DNA of 64,000 nt from Weissella diestrammenae (GTDB taxonomy: Bacteria > Bacillota > Bacilli > Lactobacillales > Lactobacillaceae). A program made the translations under genes and the position numbers. The DNA lies in NCBI RefSeq assembly GCF_014397255.1, contig NZ_CP060724.1, forward strand, positions 186,001 through 250,000, read 5' to 3'. Under the pieces are notes generated by a model, which was not told where the DNA came from, did no database searches, and worked only from the letters and a program-made list of their open reading frames with translations. This document shows, piece after piece, positions 62,022-64,000 of the stretch (position 1 is its first letter; every line of letters begins with the position of its first letter).

Positions 62022-62990
62022 TTATAGTTTTATAATCATTGCTCCGGCGGTTAGACCACCACCAAAGCCTGCTAAGGCAATTAATTGACCTTCATGTATC
62101 TGACGTTGCTCAAATAGTTCCGTCAAAACAATTCCAATACTAGCCGCACTTGTATTACCATAAGCCATCATATTCATCGGGAATTTCTCAATTGACTGAC
62201 CAAAACGTTTAGCGATTGATTCAATAATCCGTCGATTAGCTTGATGTAATATAAACACATCAATATCGTCAGCAGTTAGGTGTGCTTTCGACAAAGCATC
62301 ATTAAGCACATTTGGCACCTCCCGAGTTGCAAAACCATAGACTGCACGTCCATCCATGTGAAAAAAAGAATCACCTGATGTTATCGTACCCAATAAATTT
62401 TGGTTAGGAAATTCACCCGCAGTCAACGCATCCGATTGTGCACCGTATGCTTTCAAAGACTCGCTCATAATTCGACTGGGCGTTTGTGTCCGCTCAAGTA
62501 AAATACCTGCTGCGCCATCTCCAAATAGCACAGCCACTGATCGATCCTGCCAATCAACTAACTTACTCAAAACTTCCGCACCAATCAAAATACCACGCTG
62601 ATATTGTGTCGACAAAAGTGCATTGGCAACAGATAAACCATATACAAACCCTGAGCAAGCAGCATCTAGATCAAAAGCGAATGCATGATTTGCACCAATA
62701 GCGCCTTGTACTTTTGCCGCCACACTCGGCGTCAAAGTATCAGGTGACATCGTACTCACAATCACAAAGTCCAGTGTGGATACATCAATCTGATTTTTTT
62801 CAACTAATTGCTTGGCCACATCAATTGCCAAATCACTGGTATTTTCAGTAGTCACTATGTGACGCTGATGAATACCCGTTCGGGAATAAATCCAGTCATC
62901 AGAGGTATCTAACTGTTGCGCTAATTCATCATTTGTCACAATACGTTTTGGAATTGATTTGGCAAAACCTGAAATTCTAATATGTTCCAT
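62022..62990 (-). CDS. fabH: Beta-ketoacyl-ACP synthase III
   Basis: Initiates synthesis by condensing acetyl-CoA with malonyl-ACP, 322 residues. The catalytic Cys is in DLDAACSGFVYGL (about residue 111), His in FILHQANRRI (about residue 246) and Asn in AYGNTSAASIG (about residue 276). GGAG lies six bases upstream of the ATG. It lies between fabT and acpP. Confidence 0.96.
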   Translation of the reverse strand: MEHIRISGFAKSIPKRIVTNDELAQQLDTSDDWIYSRTGIHQRHIVTTENTSDLAIDVAKQLVEKNQIDVSTLDFVIVSTMSPDTLTPSVAAKVQGAIGANHAFAFDLDAACSGFVYGLSVANALLSTQYQRGILIGAEVLSKLVDWQDRSVAVLFGDGAAGILLERTQTPSRIMSESLKAYGAQSDALTAGEFPNQNLLGTITSGDSFFHMDGRAVYGFATREVPNVLNDALSKAHLTADDIDVFILHQANRRIIESIAKRFGQSIEKFPMNMMAYGNTSAASIGIVLTELFEQRQIHEGQLIALAGFGGGLTAGAMIIKL

Positions 62991-63011
62991 CTATGTCTCC
63001 ACACCCACTGC

Positions 63012-63467
63012 TCATTCAACTAATTGATGTAAATATGCCTGTAATGCCATCACGGCTGTCTGAATCGTTCCCGTATCCTTCTGTTCAACTTGATCGAATA
63101 ATGCATGTGTCAACCCACGATGGAATGCATCATGTGCACGATTCACAATTCGGCCTTTATGAGTCAGTTTAATCATTACCAAGCGCCGATCCGTTTCATC
63201 GCGATGACGCTCAACATAACCCTTTTTTACTAATTTATCGATTGCACTCGTCATTGTACTAGGCGTCACATGAACAATTTCAGCCAATTTTGAAGCTGGG
63301 ACATCATTCTTACCATCAATAGCAGCAATGATATGCATATCTTTAATCGTAATATCATTAAATTCTGATTCACGAAGTGAGGCTTCCTCAATCCACATCA
63401 CATTATTAAAAACGTCAACAAGTGCTTCATTAACCAATTCAAAGGAATATTCTTTTTCTTTTGTCAT
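63012..63467 (-). CDS. fabT: Fatty-acid biosynthesis repressor FabT (MarR family)
   Basis: Winged-helix regulator that represses fab genes when loaded with acyl-ACP. The protein has 151 residues. NEALVDVFNNVMWIEEASLR resembles the N-terminus of streptococcal FabT. The HTH is VPASKLAEIVHVTPSTMTSA, followed by the wing VKKGYVERHRDETDRRLV. ATG 63467 has no good SD, while the frame is open into fabZ1, so coupling to fabZ1 translation is likely. The location at the head of the fab cluster supports FabT over other MarR proteins. Confidence 0.92.
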   Translation of the reverse strand: MTKEKEYSFELVNEALVDVFNNVMWIEEASLRESEFNDITIKDMHIIAAIDGKNDVPASKLAEIVHVTPSTMTSAIDKLVKKGYVERHRDETDRRLVMIKLTHKGRIVNRAHDAFHRGLTHALFDQVEQKDTGTIQTAVMALQAYLHQLVE

Positions 63468-63486
63468 AGCATTAATTTTAGCGATT

Positions 63487-63927
63487 CTATTTGTCCTCTG
63501 GTGCAACTACAAACATTAGTGTCGCTTTGGTTGCAATCTTTCCAGCAACAATTGCTTCAACATCAACCGTTCCCATATTGCCCCTGACTGCACCTAATTT
63601 GACATGTAATTCTAGGACGTCTCCTGGTCGTACCATTTGTTTAAATTTCGCATTATCAATGCCTGTCATGTATGCTGTTTTACCTGTAAACTGCGGCGAC
63701 TTCAAAATTAAAATTGACGCAGCCTGAGCCAGTGATTCAATAATCAATACGCCAGGCATTACCGGATTTCCTGGAAAATGGCCTTGAAAGAATTGTTCAT
63801 TAATTGTGACATTTTTTATTGCAACTAATGATTCATCTGGGACCATCTCGATGACTTGATCCATATACAATATCGGATAGCGATTAGGAATAATGGCCAT
63901 AATTTCTGTTGTTGTAAGAACTGCCAT
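63487..63927 (-). CDS. fabZ: 3-hydroxyacyl-ACP dehydratase FabZ family (first copy, possible isomerase)
   Basis: A 146-residue FabZ paralogue beginning AVLTTTEIMAIIPNRYPILY. The active site GHFPGNPVMPGVLIIESLAQ (about residue 49) has catalytic His and Glu. It is the first gene of the cluster, upstream of fabT, where streptococci carry the isomerase fabM. No fabM or fabA is in the window. In Enterococcus one of two FabZ-like proteins (FabN) is a dehydratase/isomerase making unsaturated fatty acids, so a FabN-like role is plausible here but cannot be read from the motif alone. AAGGAGG precedes ATG 63927. Confidence 0.9.
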   Translation of the reverse strand: MAVLTTTEIMAIIPNRYPILYMDQVIEMVPDESLVAIKNVTINEQFFQGHFPGNPVMPGVLIIESLAQAASILILKSPQFTGKTAYMTGIDNAKFKQMVRPGDVLELHVKLGAVRGNMGTVDVEAIVAGKIATKATLMFVVAPEDK

Positions 63928-63950
63928 AATCAACCTCCTTTCTAAATATG

Positions 63951-63965
63951 TTTCGGTTATCGAAA
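63951..63965. promoter_or_regulatory. Probable FabT operator upstream of the fab cluster
   Basis: TTTCGGTTATCGAAA is a palindrome (TTTCG/CGAAA arms) that matches the streptococcal FabT box TTTTGATTATCAAAA at 12 of 15 positions, two of the changes being a compensating pair. It lies 24 bases before the fabZ1 start. A further overlapping ATCG/CGAT repeat lies just upstream. The promoter is not clear before the window edge. Confidence 0.65.
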
Positions 63966-64000
63966 TATCCGATAGACTAATAATAATAAAATCAAAATAA

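Noticed and set aside
1-64000. CRISPR arrays, insertion sequences, prophage or other accessory islands
   Set aside because: No regularly spaced repeats, transposase, integrase or phage genes were seen; all long frames fit core functions.

Overview
The window is a stretch of core chromosome from a low-GC Gram-positive lactic acid bacterium, most likely of the Leuconostoc/Weissella group (Leuconostocaceae in the older sense). The pointers are an archaeal-type phosphoenolpyruvate carboxylase (PpcA), the ccpA/pepQ divergent pair, a FabT/FabK-type fatty-acid cluster, a class Ib ribonucleotide reductase, a mevalonate-pathway HMG-CoA synthase, and a T-box in front of hisS-aspS. Genus is inferred from gene content, not from any database match. 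Nearly every gene lies on the minus strand; the exceptions are glpF-like, pepQ, nrdI and one tRNA. The whole window therefore reads right-to-left. No insertion sequence, prophage, CRISPR array, rRNA or restriction system was seen.

Layout, left to right. 1-2.7 kb: end of rqcH, ribF, truB, trmL. 2.8-5.4 kb: a two-gene VOC-dioxygenase unit and a nickel/cobalt permease. 5.4-10 kb: phoH-ybeY-dgkA-era-recO operon, yqeY, rpsU. 10-17.7 kb: an NCS1 permease, tRNA-Asn, hisS-aspS-yitT under a T-box, a cell-wall amidase, a deoxyribosyltransferase and a small unknown gene. 17.7-24 kb: mvaS, coaBC, tRNA-Glu, a PNPOx-like protein, mutS2 (broken), cvpA, zapA. 24-31.7 kb: engB, clpX, tig, ppcA, tuf and a TPR-like gene. 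31.8-37 kb: an RNase J, a broken S9 peptidase, and a three-gene envelope/stress-type unit. 37-41 kb: a MIP channel and ftsK. 41-46 kb: the rimP-nusA-rnpM-ylxQ-infB-rbfA translation operon. 46-49 kb: tRNA-Ser, ccpA, pepQ. 49-53.6 kb: nrdF-nrdE-nrdH facing nrdI. 53.7-64 kb: the complete fatty-acid locus fabZ1-fabT-fabH-acpP-fabK-fabD-fabG-fabF-accB-fabZ2-accC-accD-accA.

Many transcription units can be delimited from sequence: hairpin-plus-U-tract terminators close most of them, and good -35/-10 pairs with 17-18 base spacing precede the tRNAs, rpsU, tuf, rimP, ccpA, pepQ, nrdH and nrdI. Visible regulation includes a T-box with overlapping Asp and His codons, a cre site over the ccpA -35 box, a FabT-like operator in front of the fab operon, and a terminator-like hairpin between nrdH and nrdE.

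The most important practical observation is that three otherwise well-conserved genes (mutS2, clpX, S9 peptidase) each carry a one-base indel in or beside a short G/C run. In each case correcting one base restores a full-length protein. This looks more like consensus-sequence error than biology, but real mutation cannot be excluded from the sequence alone. I did not find a convincing previously undescribed system; the less ordinary items are a RimP with a duplicated C-terminal domain, an NrdI with a long C-terminal extension, and two unrecognised proteins.
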